Under the pieces are notes generated by a model. That model saw only the letters and a program-made list of their open reading frames with translations, was not told where the DNA came from and did no database searches. A DNA stretch of 64,000 nucleotides from DASQZT01 sp963728965 (GTDB lineage Bacteria; Acidobacteriota; Terriglobia; Bryobacterales; Bryobacteraceae): positions 229,554 through 293,553 of the forward strand of contig CAVSMH010000007.1 of NCBI GenBank assembly GCA_963728965.1, written 5' to 3'. A program made the position numbers and the translations under genes. Positions 47,901 to 56,422 of the stretch are shown here, in pieces (the first letter of the stretch is position 1; each line of letters opens with the position of its first letter).

Positions 47901-48417
47901 GACCCGACTGGGCAGTGCGCTGTCATCCCAGCGGGATCGGGTCTTTGACGGTAGACGAGTCGTGAAAGTGATGCCGATCACGGCGCACAAGGGGCCCACG
48001 CAATACCGCCTCGAACCCGAGCCGGCCGGTTTGGGGACCTTGGGGACCTATGGGGACCTTGCCGATAAAGGTCCTCAAACGCTAATGCCCTTCGATTCAA
48101 TCGATTCCGAGGAAATTGGGGACCTTGGGGACCTTTCGGGGGTTCCCCACGCGCACGCGGGGGAAATCTCTGCGTGTGTCGTGGAGGCAGAGGGAGAGAG
48201 AGAAATGTATACGGGGGAAGGTGGGAAAAAGGTCCCCAACGTCCCCAAGGTCCCCAAATCGTCCGTAACTGTCAGCAATGAAAGCGATTCAGCATTGGGG
48301 ACCTTTGGTGGTGAGGTCCCCAATGGAAAGCCTGAGGTCCCCAAGGTCCCCAAAGGCGGTCTGGACCTCGCCGATTTCCCCGGTGATTCGCCCGTCACGA
48401 AAGGGAATCGGTCGTGA
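44953..48417 (+). CDS. phage primase-ATPase fusion
   Basis: 1154 residues, GTG start overlapping the helicase stop. CHC2-like zinc finger (CDCPNH, CWGCGVGG), Toprim-like TEGVTDC and QDNE, then P-loop EAPTMGSGKG and IILLDNASDR. Same architecture as the copy at 1301. The C-terminus, from about residue 1027, encodes the second repeat array. Its amino-acid pattern there (GTLGTYGDL, VPNVPKVPK) is in different frames from copy 1, so the DNA rather than the protein is conserved. Confidence 0.85.
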   Translation: MNTPVDVHAYYRQVTDVDIGEIARELLGARVIQETRQTLFCDCPNHRSQSHRSLHITLDNQGWRCWGCGVGGDVLQFVEFVRHGVVTRGQSGRMPESHRQARDFLATRVGLPSLSEIASGNPEAAEEAHQLTLRVRDALTAVANLYHQRLIGNTEVLAWFRAKYGIAQETIDRLKVGFADNVDPSAARTLMDGPGAFTKGDLTACSAFRPTPQDGVVPFFDGRIVFPYWSRGHVVFMIGRRTPWTPDHEWEKSKYKKLAVRNDRNNAHVAPCIRNDVLYNEDVFLTRPERIIITEGVTDCISLMEHGFAAVSPVTVQIREADWERLLPKLAGVKTVFICQDNEVSEAGMQGALKTARILAGNCISTLVAVLPLGERQRAARERLAGLPAGSAEAEALIADAKIDVNEYFASGKTAADFEALLAAAQTPMESAVAALDSNTPDEDLSRLLDPIMREVGRLAPIEQERYLRLIQSRCGRSRLPVGVLRQQLKVVVLDGKTRSKYERGARNSHSAGTPGGAGSGKPVFPRIRVNDRQLRELVSDAWDAIHRANQPGGGVYPHAPFLFQRAGQLVRLAVGEFGPGIDDMNEDAVYGLLARTADWFKALEDSDVETSPSRDAAKDMIAYPDLHLPTLEGVISTPVFGRQGELILKEGYHMEDRLWMWPDRNLEAAEIPAAPTAEEIAAARGVLFDELLVDFPFVNVSDRAHVVAATLLPFVRRLIDAPTPMHLIEAPTMGSGKGLLANLISIVTTGSPCEARTLPESEDETRKMLTAELMKGRPIILLDNASDRKQLYSSSLASVLTSVRWTDRKLGESSMASVPNHALWLMTANNPNLHLEITRRCVRIRIDPRVDRPWKRSGFKHPDVAVWARQNRSVLVHAILTLIRAWMAAGKPCHPTRLGSFETWSTTMGGILEVAGIQGFLASQDQLYEAADVEGQMWREFTAAWWETFRDAPRKVSELTDLCEKQELMLRMRGDGSPRSQQTRLGSALSSQRDRVFDGRRVVKVMPITAHKGPTQYRLEPEPAGLGTLGTYGDLADKGPQTLMPFDSIDSEEIGDLGDLSGVPHAHAGEISACVVEAEGEREMYTGEGGKKVPNVPKVPKSSVTVSNESDSALGTFGGEVPNGKPEVPKVPKGGLDLADFPGDSPVTKGNRS
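48033..48351. repeat. inverted and direct 9-bp repeat array (GGGGACCTT core)
   Basis: Twelve copies of a 9-mer close to GGGGACCTT: six + oriented (starting 48033, 48042, 48052, 48118, 48127, 48297) and six reversed (48229, 48238, 48247, 48313, 48334, 48343). Spacing of 9 bp between abutting copies matches the other array. Only the copy at 48238 carries the ACGTT core that dominates in unit 1. Lies wholly inside the primase 3' end. Confidence 0.85.
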
Positions 48418-49106
48418 GCTCACCGTCCCCTGTTCTCGCCGGGAACGCCCCGGCCGTCCAGGCGTTCGTCTCCACAGCGCTGGATGTCTGGTGGACGGAT
48501 CAGCCTGAGATGTTCGCGCGGGACTTTCAGATTGACGACACCGTCTACCGCCGGCTCGAACCGGCGTACTTCGCCTGGCTGAGGGCAAAGATGATCGCAG
48601 CCAAGGAAGCCGCGGTCGCCGGCAGGATTCCACTTGCCGCGTTCAATGATCTTCGTCTGAAGTTCAACGCCATCCAGGAATGGGCAGCCGGTCGATTTGG
48701 TGAAACGGCTTTGCTGGAGGCAGCGCGGTGCATCCCAACCGATTATCGGCCGCCGATAGCAGAGCCATGGAAGCCTGTCCCAGATCCTACCGCTTTGCAA
48801 GCGGAACAACGCCCGCTGGCCGGCGCCCATTCGGAAGCCGTGGCGATAGTGGACGAAATCCGGGACAAGGCCATGTCACTTGGCTGGAAACATGATGCAC
48901 TCTATCGTGTGCCGGAAAATCGGCGCGCCACATTCCTCTTTGGCGGCGGCCTCGTCTGCTATCTCCGCGACGGTTGGAGAATCGGGGAAGTCACACGTCA
49001 GTCGATTGAGATCATAGGGCCTCCGCCGCCCGAAGTCCGGCAGCGCTTTTACAATCCGGATGTCGAACAGCCGTGGATTCGCCGAATGAATGATTTTGAA
49101 CCTTAA
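48414..49106 (+). CDS. conserved phage protein, unknown function
   Basis: 230 residues, GTG start overlapping the primase stop. Homologue of 4877-5602, with FARDFQIDDTVYRRLEPAY, YLRDGWRIGEVTRQSIEI and RFYNPDVEQPW. Family not recognised. The conserved location downstream of the primase suggests a linked role. Confidence 0.75.
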   Translation: MSSPSPVLAGNAPAVQAFVSTALDVWWTDQPEMFARDFQIDDTVYRRLEPAYFAWLRAKMIAAKEAAVAGRIPLAAFNDLRLKFNAIQEWAAGRFGETALLEAARCIPTDYRPPIAEPWKPVPDPTALQAEQRPLAGAHSEAVAIVDEIRDKAMSLGWKHDALYRVPENRRATFLFGGGLVCYLRDGWRIGEVTRQSIEIIGPPPPEVRQRFYNPDVEQPWIRRMNDFEP

Positions 49107-49165
49107 TTGGACATTTCGACGGTCGCCGGAGTATCTATTCATCGGAAGTTCGGTTCGTCAGCCAG

Positions 49166-49447
49166 ATGCAAAGCGGACGCTACGAACGAACTTCCACCCC
49201 AACTCAGCCGAGCGATGGGACGCTCGTTAATCCCTTTCCCTCCCCTCCTCCGGAGGAGAAGTGTATCCGCACGGTCGCCGATCTCGATGCGAATCTTCGG
49301 ATGTTGGATCTCCAGATCACCGCAGACCAGCAGAAACGGCGAAACATCGCTCTGGTGCGCCAACGCGTGGTGTCTGTCGTCGGCGAGAACTCCCGCCTCA
49401 CTGTAGCGCAGGCAGCAGCCATGGCTCGGGAGATGCAAAAGGCATGA
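49166..49447 (+). CDS. hypothetical small protein
   Basis: 93 residues, though a start within the frame (MLDLQITADQQ) is possible. C-terminal half is helical. No match to anything at the matching place in unit 1. Overlaps the next gene by ATGA. Confidence 0.5.
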   Translation: MQSGRYERTSTPTQPSDGTLVNPFPSPPPEEKCIRTVADLDANLRMLDLQITADQQKRRNIALVRQRVVSVVGENSRLTVAQAAAMAREMQKA

Positions 49448-49782
49448 AAGCGCAATCCATTCCGATCTACGCCGCCGACGGCACACCGATGGGTTATCGG
49501 TCGTCGGAGTCCGCGCGCCGCCTCCTCACCCTCGATCTCGTCAGCCCGGCTTACGGACGCAAGGGACACCTGAAGGCAATCTTCGCCAAGAAAGGCGATG
49601 GATCATCGGCTGTCCAATCTTCGGCGCCTGGCGGCACGCAATACAGCTTCCGTGAGCGCCTGGACAGCGGGCCCCTTGCATGGAAGCTCAAGCGACTCGG
49701 CAAGGGTGACGAGTTGCGGCCGATCTTCCTGCAGGTGGTGGCCGACTGCGTGGTGAAGGAAGCAACCCCATGCCAGGCGTAA
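49444..49782 (+). CDS. hypothetical small protein
   Basis: 112 residues from the ATG overlapping the previous stop. Pattern IPIYAADGTPMGYRSSESA then FLQVVADCVVKE. Family not recognised. The tail (ATPCQA) overlaps the next gene's start, as VKPCQA does in unit 1. Confidence 0.55.
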   Translation: MKAQSIPIYAADGTPMGYRSSESARRLLTLDLVSPAYGRKGHLKAIFAKKGDGSSAVQSSAPGGTQYSFRERLDSGPLAWKLKRLGKGDELRPIFLQVVADCVVKEATPCQA

Positions 49783-50045
49783 TCACGCCGGAGAGACTGG
49801 CAACGCGCATCCACCACGTCCTCGGGGTTGCGCCGAGGACTGACGCCGAAAGCCTCGTCGAGATGCTGCGGACCGCCCTCGTTGAAACCCAGTCGGCGGC
49901 CGTCGCGGCGGCGAAGGCAGTGTGTCTGGAGATCGCGGAGGATGAGGCCGAGCGGAACAGAAGTGTAGGAGCGACCGGTGCACAGCAGACAGCGTTGACC
50001 ATCGCGGCGCGGATTCGTAAACGGCATGTCGAGGTGCGGTCGTAG
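49770..50045 (+). CDS. conserved small phage protein
   Basis: 91 residues; GAAGGA lies upstream of the ATG. Homologue of 6314-6589, with the same CLEIAEDEAER and RKRHVEVRS blocks. Precedes the second copy of the conserved non-coding element. Confidence 0.7.
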   Translation: MPGVITPERLATRIHHVLGVAPRTDAESLVEMLRTALVETQSAAVAAAKAVCLEIAEDEAERNRSVGATGAQQTALTIAARIRKRHVEVRS

Positions 50046-50286
50046 CGGACAGGGGCGGTTGGGCGCGCCCGAAGCTGTGGGTGGGCCACACAGCCAACCC
50101 GGCGTCAGACGGCGCAACACGGGCCACCGGGGTGCCAACGGTTGGCAGTCAACGCGGCCGGATCGAATCCTGGGTCCTCCCCGGCGACTTTTCACTGCGG
50201 GTGGAATGGTGGCACAAAGTCTCTAGTTACTTGCACTTATTCAGGTGGTCACAGCAGGTGGTCACCCCGGTCACCCCAGCGTTCAC
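50046..50286. promoter_or_regulatory. conserved non-coding element, second copy
   Basis: Counterpart of 6590-6840. Holds GGGCGCGCCC (50061-50070), the almost invariant segment, and GGTGGTCAC at 50244-50252 and 50257-50265, followed by a partial GGTCACC. In unit 2 it leads into the cytosine-5 methyltransferase rather than directly into the ParB fusion, so the element stays put while the downstream cargo differs. Confidence 0.6.
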
Positions 50287-51711
50287 ATGATCTATGGCAG
50301 CGTCTGCTCGGGAATCGAGGCAGTGACCGTTGCATGGGAGCCGCTCGGCTTCCGTCCCGCCTGGTTCGCTGAAATCGACACGTTTTGCTCGGCGCTGCTG
50401 GCGCACCACTATCCGGACGTTCCCAACCTTGGCGACTTCAGAAAAATCCAGGCCGACCGCGGTGCAGTCGACGTCCTTGCCGGTGGGACGCCCTGCCAGT
50501 CTTTCTCCGTCGCCGGACAACGAGGCGGCCTGGATGATCCGCGTGGCAACCTGGCCATCGAGTTTTGCCGGCTTGCTGGCAGACTGCGGCCTCGCTGGGT
50601 CGTCTGGGAGAACGTCCCCGGCGTCCTGTCGTCGAACGGCGGGCGGGATTTTGGAGCCATCCTTCGGACGCTGGCAAAACTCGGGTATGGTTGCGCCTGG
50701 CGAGTCCTGGACGCTCAGTTCTTCGGAGTGCCCCAGCGCCGCCGCCGCGTCTTCGTTGTCGGACATCTTGGAGACTGGCGCCGTGCCGTGGCGGTACTTC
50801 TTGAGCGCGAAGGCTTGTGCGGGCATCCTGCGGCGCGCCGCAAAACGCGCCAGGGCGTTGCCGCCCTTACTGCGGATGGCGTTGGAACATGTGGCGCGGA
50901 CGATAACCAGGCCCAGGCGGGTCACTTGATTCCATTCGGGGGGAACAACACGTCGGGGCCGATTGACGTAGCGACGGCGTGCAACGCCCACGGCGGCAGT
51001 ATGCGCATGGACTTCGAGACGGAAACGTTCTGCGTCAAGGTCGCGCATACACTCCGTGGCGAAGGGATGGATGCCAGCGAGGACGGCACCGGCCGCGGCG
51101 TGCCGATCCTGCCAGTCGGGTTCTCGTGCAAGGACAGCGGCGCCGACGCGAGGGAGAATGTGGCGCCGACGATGCGTGCGATGGGTCACCGGGAGTCGCA
51201 TCCGAACGCAGGCGGCCAGATCGCGGTGGCGTTCCGTGGATTTGGGCAGGACGGTTTCGCTCCCAGTGACATCGCACCGCCGGTACTTGCCAGCGATGGC
51301 GGAACGGTCGGACCGCCGGTTGTGTTTGAATCCCGATTTGTGCGGAACGGGCGCGGCGCTCCCGATGTCATTGCGCCCCCGCTCAAGGCGCAGTCAGGCG
51401 GATCGGGGCGCGGTGACGGCGCTCCGCTTCTGGCCACATGGTTTGCGGTGAGGCGACTTACCGCGCGCGAGTGCGAGCGCCTCCAGGGCTTGCCGGACGA
51501 TTACACGCTGATCCCGACATACCGGCGAAGGCTGCGCGCGCATGAGATCGAGGAGATGGCCGGCTACCTCGGAATCACTCTGGAGCAAGCCCGGAGATTA
51601 GGCGCGACCCCGGACGGCCCGCGCTACAAGGCGATTGGAAACTCGATGGCGGTGCCGGTGATGCGGTGGATCGGGCGGCGCATCCAGGCGGTGGACAGCA
51701 TCCGTGGTTGA
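50287..51711 (+). CDS. DNA cytosine-5 methyltransferase
   Basis: 474 residues, intact. All main C5 motifs are visible: SVCSGIEA (motif I, residues 5-12), GGTPCQSFS (IV, near 68), WENVPG (VI, near 109), QRRRRVF (VIII, near 150) and GNSMAVPVMRWIG (X, near 452). About 250 residues between VIII and IX-X form the target recognition region. The stop overlaps the ParB-methyltransferase start. No equivalent in unit 1 and no restriction enzyme nearby, so it is a solitary phage methylase. Confidence 0.92.
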   Translation: MIYGSVCSGIEAVTVAWEPLGFRPAWFAEIDTFCSALLAHHYPDVPNLGDFRKIQADRGAVDVLAGGTPCQSFSVAGQRGGLDDPRGNLAIEFCRLAGRLRPRWVVWENVPGVLSSNGGRDFGAILRTLAKLGYGCAWRVLDAQFFGVPQRRRRVFVVGHLGDWRRAVAVLLEREGLCGHPAARRKTRQGVAALTADGVGTCGADDNQAQAGHLIPFGGNNTSGPIDVATACNAHGGSMRMDFETETFCVKVAHTLRGEGMDASEDGTGRGVPILPVGFSCKDSGADARENVAPTMRAMGHRESHPNAGGQIAVAFRGFGQDGFAPSDIAPPVLASDGGTVGPPVVFESRFVRNGRGAPDVIAPPLKAQSGGSGRGDGAPLLATWFAVRRLTARECERLQGLPDDYTLIPTYRRRLRAHEIEEMAGYLGITLEQARRLGATPDGPRYKAIGNSMAVPVMRWIGRRIQAVDSIRG

Positions 51712-53238
51712 ACCCAGCAGCACGCCCGCGATGGCGCGGCGTATCGAGATCTGGCCCACCGACCGGCTGGTGCCATACGCCAAGAACGCGCGCACGCATT
51801 CTCCGGAGCAGGTAGCGCAGATTGCGGCGTCCATCGTGGAGTTTGGATTTGTGAATCCGATCCTCGTCGATTCCATGGATGGGATCATCGCCGGGCACGG
51901 TCGGTTGCTGGCTGCGAGGAAACTTGGCTACGCCGAAGTCCCGGTGATCGTGCTCGATCACCTGAGCGCAATACAGCGGCGCGCATACGTGCTCGCGGAC
52001 AACCGACTGGCGCTGAACGCAGGTTGGAACGATGAACTGCTGGCCGAGGAACTGGCCGCCCTTCAGGCCGAGGATTTTAGCGTCGGCGTCATCGGCTTTA
52101 CCGACGCCGAACTCACGGGCCTTCTTGCCGAGGATGCGCCCGAGATCGCAGAGGCGCAGTCAGAAGAAGAAATCCCGGAGACGCCGGTTGAACCGGTAAC
52201 GCGGGCCGGGGACGTTTGGGTGATTGGGAAGCATCGCCTGATCTGCGGCGATTGCCGCGACTTCGGCGTGATTCAGCGTCTGCTCGGCGAGACCAAGGTC
52301 AACCTGGTGGTGACCTCGCCGCCCTATGCCACGCAGCGCGAGTACGATCCCGCGAGTGGCTTCGAACCGATCCCGCCGGAGGATTACGCCGGGTGGTTTC
52401 GCGATGTCGCCGCCAACATCCAGGCGATCCTGGCCGCCGGACGGCTCCTACCTGCTCAACATCAAGGAGCACGCGGCCGATGGCGAGCGGAACCTGTACG
52501 TGAAGGACCTCGTGATTGCCCACAAGCGGCAGTGGGGCTGGCGGTTCGTCGATGAATTCTGCTGGCGCAAGACCGACAACGGCGTGCCGGGCGGCTGGGG
52601 GAACAGGTTCAAGAACGCCTTCGAGCCGATCTTTCATTTCTGCCGCCAACAGGAGATCAAGTTCAGGCCCAAGGCGGTCGGGCATGTCTCGGAGGATTGC
52701 TTCGACTACTCGCCAGACAACCCGAAGTCGAACTCCGGGAGCGGGCTCCTCGGGACCGGCGCACGCGGAGCGGCGGCCGGAACAGCGGGCGCCGAAGACA
52801 ACGATGGACGGCATGAAGGCATTGCGCGCCCGAGCAACGTAATCGAGGTGAAGACGGAGAGCAGCCAGGGATCGCACTCGGCGCCGTTCCCACGCGCGCT
52901 GGTCGAGTTCTTCGTGAAGGCGTTTTCCGATCCCGGCGATGTCGTCTTCGATCCGTTCCTCGGGAGCGGCACCACGATGGCCGCTGCCCACGTGCTGGGC
53001 CGCGCGGGCTACGGCTGTGAGATCTCGCCGGCATACTGCGACGTGATCCTGCGCCGGATCGAGCGCCTGGCCGAAACAGAACCGGTCCTTGCGGAGACCG
53101 GCGAGACGTTCAGCGAAGTCGCGGCGGGCCGGGGTGTCTCGGCGGTGGAGGAGCGCCGATCTGCGCCAGCGCGACTCGAAGTCCATTCGACGCAAACCCA
53201 ACGGCATGCCTTGCTACGGAGCCAAAGGCAAGCCGTAA
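51704..53238 (+). pseudogene. ParB-domain DNA methyltransferase fusion 1, two +1 frameshifts
   Basis: 510 residues after removing extra bases near 52438 and 53146. GTG start overlaps the cytosine methylase stop; ATG 51731 is an alternative. ParB domain with IIAGHGRLLAARKLG, then TSPPYATQREYD and FDPFLGSGTT. Homologue of 6867-8405, which has no frameshift. Confidence 0.8.
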
Positions 53239-53275
53239 ACGAAGTTCAACCCAAACCAACAAGGAGAAAACAAGC

Positions 53276-53842
53276 ATGCCCGAAGCAGCCACGCCGAACC
53301 AGGCCGAACGCGAGTTCGAGACTGGGACGGACGAGTCGTTCAAAAACGCCAACGCCACCGGCGGCGCCGCCCACAACGAGAACCAGCGGGTGACGTACGC
53401 CAACATCAAGCGCACCTACGACGTGTACCAGGATCTGGACGTCCAGGCCGCGCGCCAATCGCTGATCGAGACCACGCGACTGAACCAGATCGCGTCGCAG
53501 GCCCTGCAGAACGCGGTCGAGACCGCCAACATGGTCGGCAAGCAGGCCATCCGCCACGCCGATGTCGCCGCGGATGCTCTGTGGACCGACGAACTGAATC
53601 CGGTGACGCGCGGCGCCGGCTCGAACATCACCGCGGGCAGCGTACCCGCCAACCGCGCGATCGATGTGAGCGCCGCCGGCGTGGGCGTGGATGCCCAGGC
53701 GGTGGCCGCTGCCGTCGCCAAGCAGGTGGACGCGACCATCACTCCGGTGCTCGCCACCCTGCAGCAGATCGTCCAGGCGCTGACCACCGCGACCACGGCG
53801 ATCGCCAACGTCGTGAACCAGTCGCAGCCGAAGACGGCGTAA
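53276..53842 (+). CDS. conserved phage protein, unknown function
   Basis: 188 residues, AAGGAG upstream of the ATG. Close homologue of 8443-9012 (FKNANATGG, RVTYANIKRTYDVYQDLD). Ala-rich helical C-terminal half. No family recognised; possibly structural since it is conserved and abundant in Ala/Val. Confidence 0.75.
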   Translation: MPEAATPNQAEREFETGTDESFKNANATGGAAHNENQRVTYANIKRTYDVYQDLDVQAARQSLIETTRLNQIASQALQNAVETANMVGKQAIRHADVAADALWTDELNPVTRGAGSNITAGSVPANRAIDVSAAGVGVDAQAVAAAVAKQVDATITPVLATLQQIVQALTTATTAIANVVNQSQPKTA

Positions 53843-53858
53843 CGCTTCCCTCCGAACC

Positions 53859-53887
53859 GGGGCGGTCCTCAAGCCGCCCCACTTTTT
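53859..53887 (+). terminator. intrinsic terminator
   Basis: Stem GGGGCGG with CCGCCCC across an 8-base loop, followed by ACTTTTTC. Located in the gap after the 188-residue gene, as in unit 1 where the stem is longer. Confidence 0.65.
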
Positions 53888-53906
53888 CAATGGAGACACG
53901 CAACCG

Positions 53907-54182
53907 ATGAATACTCTGCTGATCATCCTGAAGATCTTCCCCCTGGTCCTGGCAGCGGTTCAGGCCGTCGAGCAAGCGATCCCGCTGCCCGGCCAGGGAA
54001 ACAAGAAACTGGAACTCGTGCTCGACGTGCTCAAGTCTGCCTATGACGGGAGCGCGGACCTGGCGAGCCAATTCAGCTGGGACAAGCTGGTCGCGGTAGT
54101 CGTGCCGATGATCGCCAGGATCGTCGATCTGCACAACGCGCTGGGCCTGTTCCAGAAACCCGCTCAACCCAAAACCGCATGA
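53907..54182 (+). CDS. small membrane protein, holin-like
   Basis: 91 residues, one N-terminal membrane segment (LLIILKIFPLVLAAVQAVEQ). Copy of 9072-9347 with the same C-terminus (LHNALGLFQKPAQPKTA). Function uncertain. ATGA overlap with the next gene. Confidence 0.65.
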   Translation: MNTLLIILKIFPLVLAAVQAVEQAIPLPGQGNKKLELVLDVLKSAYDGSADLASQFSWDKLVAVVVPMIARIVDLHNALGLFQKPAQPKTA

Positions 54183-55436
54183 CGAACCTGCAGGTGGTGA
54201 CGTGGCCGGTCGAGAAGCTGATCCCTTACGCCCGGAATGCGCGCACGCATAGTGACGGAACAGGTTGCCCAGATCGCGGCCTCGATAGCCGAGTTCGATT
54301 GGACCAACCCCATCCTCGTCGGGCCGGACGGGATCATCATCGCCGGCCACGCCCGCCTGCTGGCAGCACGGAAACTGGGCAAGACCGAGGTTCCGGTCAT
54401 TGTCCTCGATCACCTGACCGAATCCCAGCGCCGCGCGTTCGTGCTGGCCGACAACCGGCTGGCACTCAACGCCGGGTGGGATGAGGAGATGCTCCGCGTG
54501 GAGATGGCCGCGCTCGATGAGGATGGATTCAATCTCGAGCTGGTCGGATTCACTGATGACGAGATCGAAGATCTGCTTCGGGAGCCCGAGGAAGTAAACG
54601 CCGGCAACACGGACGATGATGCGGTGCCGGAGACTCCGGAGACCGCGATCACGGTTCCCGGCGATGTCTGGATCCTCGGGGAGCACCGGTTGCTGTGCGG
54701 CGATGCGACGCAGATGGCCGACGTGGAGAAGGTCCTCGCCGGCGGCCTGGCCGATATGGTCTTTTGCGATCCACCGTACAACGTGAACTACGGCGCGACG
54801 ATGAAGGACAAACTCCGCGGCAAGAAGCGGAAGATCGCCAACGACGATCTGGGCCAGGACTTCGAACAGTTCCTGCGCGACGCATGCGTGAACATTCTTG
54901 CGGTGACCAAGGGCGCCGTCTACATCTGCATGTCTTCCTCGGAACTGCACACGCTGGAGAAGGCGTTCCGCGAGGCGGGCGGCCACTGGTCCACGTTCGT
55001 CATCTGGGCGAAGAACACGTTCACGATGGGGCGGTCGGACTACCAGCGGCAGTACGAGCCGATCCTTTATGGCTGGAAGGAAGGGACGGATCACTTCTGG
55101 TGCGGCGCCCGCGACCAGGGCGATGTGTGGTTCGTGAAGAAGCCGGTGGCGAACGATCTGCACCCGACGATGAAGCCGGTCGAACTGGTGGAGCGCGCCG
55201 TCGGCAACAGCAGTAAGGGCCGGGACACCGTGCTCGATCCGTTCGGCGGTTCCGGCACGACGCTGATCGCCTGCGAGAAGACCGGCAGGCAGGCGCGGCT
55301 GATCGAACTGGAGCCGAAGTACTGCGACGTGATCATCCGCCGCTGGCAGGAGTTCACCGGCAAGGAGGCGTCGTTGGATGGTGACGGTAGAAGCTTCACC
55401 GCGATTGCCGCAGAGCGAAACCCAGTGGCGGCGTGA
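54179..55436 (+). pseudogene. ParB-domain DNA methyltransferase fusion 2, one +1 frameshift
   Basis: 418 residues, the same length as unit 1, after removing one extra base near 54255 (joining ARTHS with EQVAQIAASI). ParB domain with IAGHARLLAARKLG, CDPPYNVNYG and DPFGGSGTT. All catalytic motifs are downstream of the frameshift; an internal start could not supply the ParB domain completely. Confidence 0.8.
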
Positions 55437-55594
55437 GGTGGACCGGTGCCGCGCGGAGATCGCGGCCGCGGAGCGATTGCTTGCGCGGTGGGCACCCCGA
55501 TGTCGACGGCCTGTGCCTGGCGCTGTCGGACTGGTCGGCCGAGCTGCGGATTCTGGAGGGGGAACATGGACGAGCATCTACTTTCAGATTCTGA
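55378..55594 (+). pseudogene. small conserved protein, one +1 frameshift
   Basis: About 71 residues after removing one extra base near 55490. ETQWRREVDRCRAEIAAAERL then GLCLALSDWSAELRILEGEHG, homologous to 10597-10756. The ATG at 55378 lies inside the methyltransferase 3' end; a GTG at 55438 is an alternative. Unknown function. Confidence 0.5.
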
Positions 55595-55827
55595 TCCCGG
55601 TAACCGGGCTGGTCTCCGGACTGATCGCGACCTACGTCGGCCTTCAGAATCGCGCGCTGCTGGCGGAGGTGCGTAAGGAACTGGCGGAGCTGGAGAATCG
55701 GATCATCGCCCGGATCAACGGCACTTACGTCAGGTCGGGGGAGTGCAGGTTGCGCGAGGAACTGGTCCACGAACGGCTCGCGACAATTGCGGAGGAGCTG
55801 AAGAACAGAACCGCCGCCGGTGATTGA
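55566..55827 (+). pseudogene. small membrane protein, one +1 frameshift
   Basis: 86 residues after removing one extra base near 55582. Membrane segment ILIPVTGLVSGLIATYVGLQ and charged helix LAEVRKELAELENRI. Equivalent of 10729-10989, which is intact. Ends at the convergent hairpin. Confidence 0.6.
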
Positions 55828-55839
55828 TGCCGGCGGCGG
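55811..55839. terminator. bidirectional hairpin terminator
   Basis: CCGCCGCCGG pairs with CCGGCGGCGG across a 9-base loop, between convergent genes. Same place as 10974-11000 but a different loop, so the stem is what is conserved. Confidence 0.65.
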
Positions 55840-55855
55840 GTGGGGAGCGTCGATG

Positions 55856-56407
55856 CTATTGCCCGATGCGGTATGCGCGGACGCCATCGGGGCGTTTGAA
55901 GGATTCGACGGTGAGGCCCATCTTCTTGCCCAGGCTGCCGGAGATGAAGCCGCGGACGCTGTGAGCCTGCCAGTCGGTAGCGGACATGATGTCGGCGAGC
56001 GTGGCGCCGTCCGGGCGCTTGAGCATGTCGAGGACGATGGCCTTCTTGCTGCCGTCGCGCGCCGTGGGCGCCGCGTCCTTGGCGGTGGGCTGCTTGGTCG
56101 CCTTGGCTTTCTTCGGCGCAACGGGGGCAGCCTGTGGCGCGGGGGTGGGCGTCAGTGCCTGGATGGCCTTCCAGATCCGGGCGGCCGCCGTCTTGCGGTC
56201 CGTGAACTTCTTGACCGGCTTGAGGTCGCCGAAGGGCGGCGCGCCTGCGAAGGCGTTCCAGACTTCGACGAACCGCGTGATGGGCCAGTCGGCGGAGAGC
56301 TTGGTCAGTTCCTTCTCGGTCGCGAACGCGACCACGTTGTCCTGCGCGGCGGGCGTCGCGTCGTGGGCAGTGATGTTGTTGTCGGTGTCTAGGGTGAAAG
56401 TCGTCAT
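55856..56407 (-). CDS. DUF3489 family protein
   Basis: 183 residues, intact. N-terminus TFTLDTDNNITAHDA; conserved LKPVKKFTDRKTAAARIWKA; a Lys/Ala/Pro-rich linker; and a winged-helix-like end (LADIMSATDWQAHSVRGFI, LGKKMGLTVESF). Small putative DNA-binding protein. Last gene of the three-gene - strand block, possibly regulatory. Confidence 0.8.
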   Translation of the reverse strand: MTTFTLDTDNNITAHDATPAAQDNVVAFATEKELTKLSADWPITRFVEVWNAFAGAPPFGDLKPVKKFTDRKTAAARIWKAIQALTPTPAPQAAPVAPKKAKATKQPTAKDAAPTARDGSKKAIVLDMLKRPDGATLADIMSATDWQAHSVRGFISGSLGKKMGLTVESFKRPDGVRAYRIGQ

Positions 56408-56422
56408 GGTTGGTCTCCTGTT

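Noticed and set aside
50161..50200. tRNA-like T-arm (TCGAATC) in the conserved element
   Set aside because: No matching acceptor stem, D-arm or anticodon arm could be built upstream in either unit.
53739..55577. A 612-residue - strand open frame opposite the methyltransferase
   Set aside because: Antisense shadow; the + strand carries complete methylase motifs conserved in unit 1.
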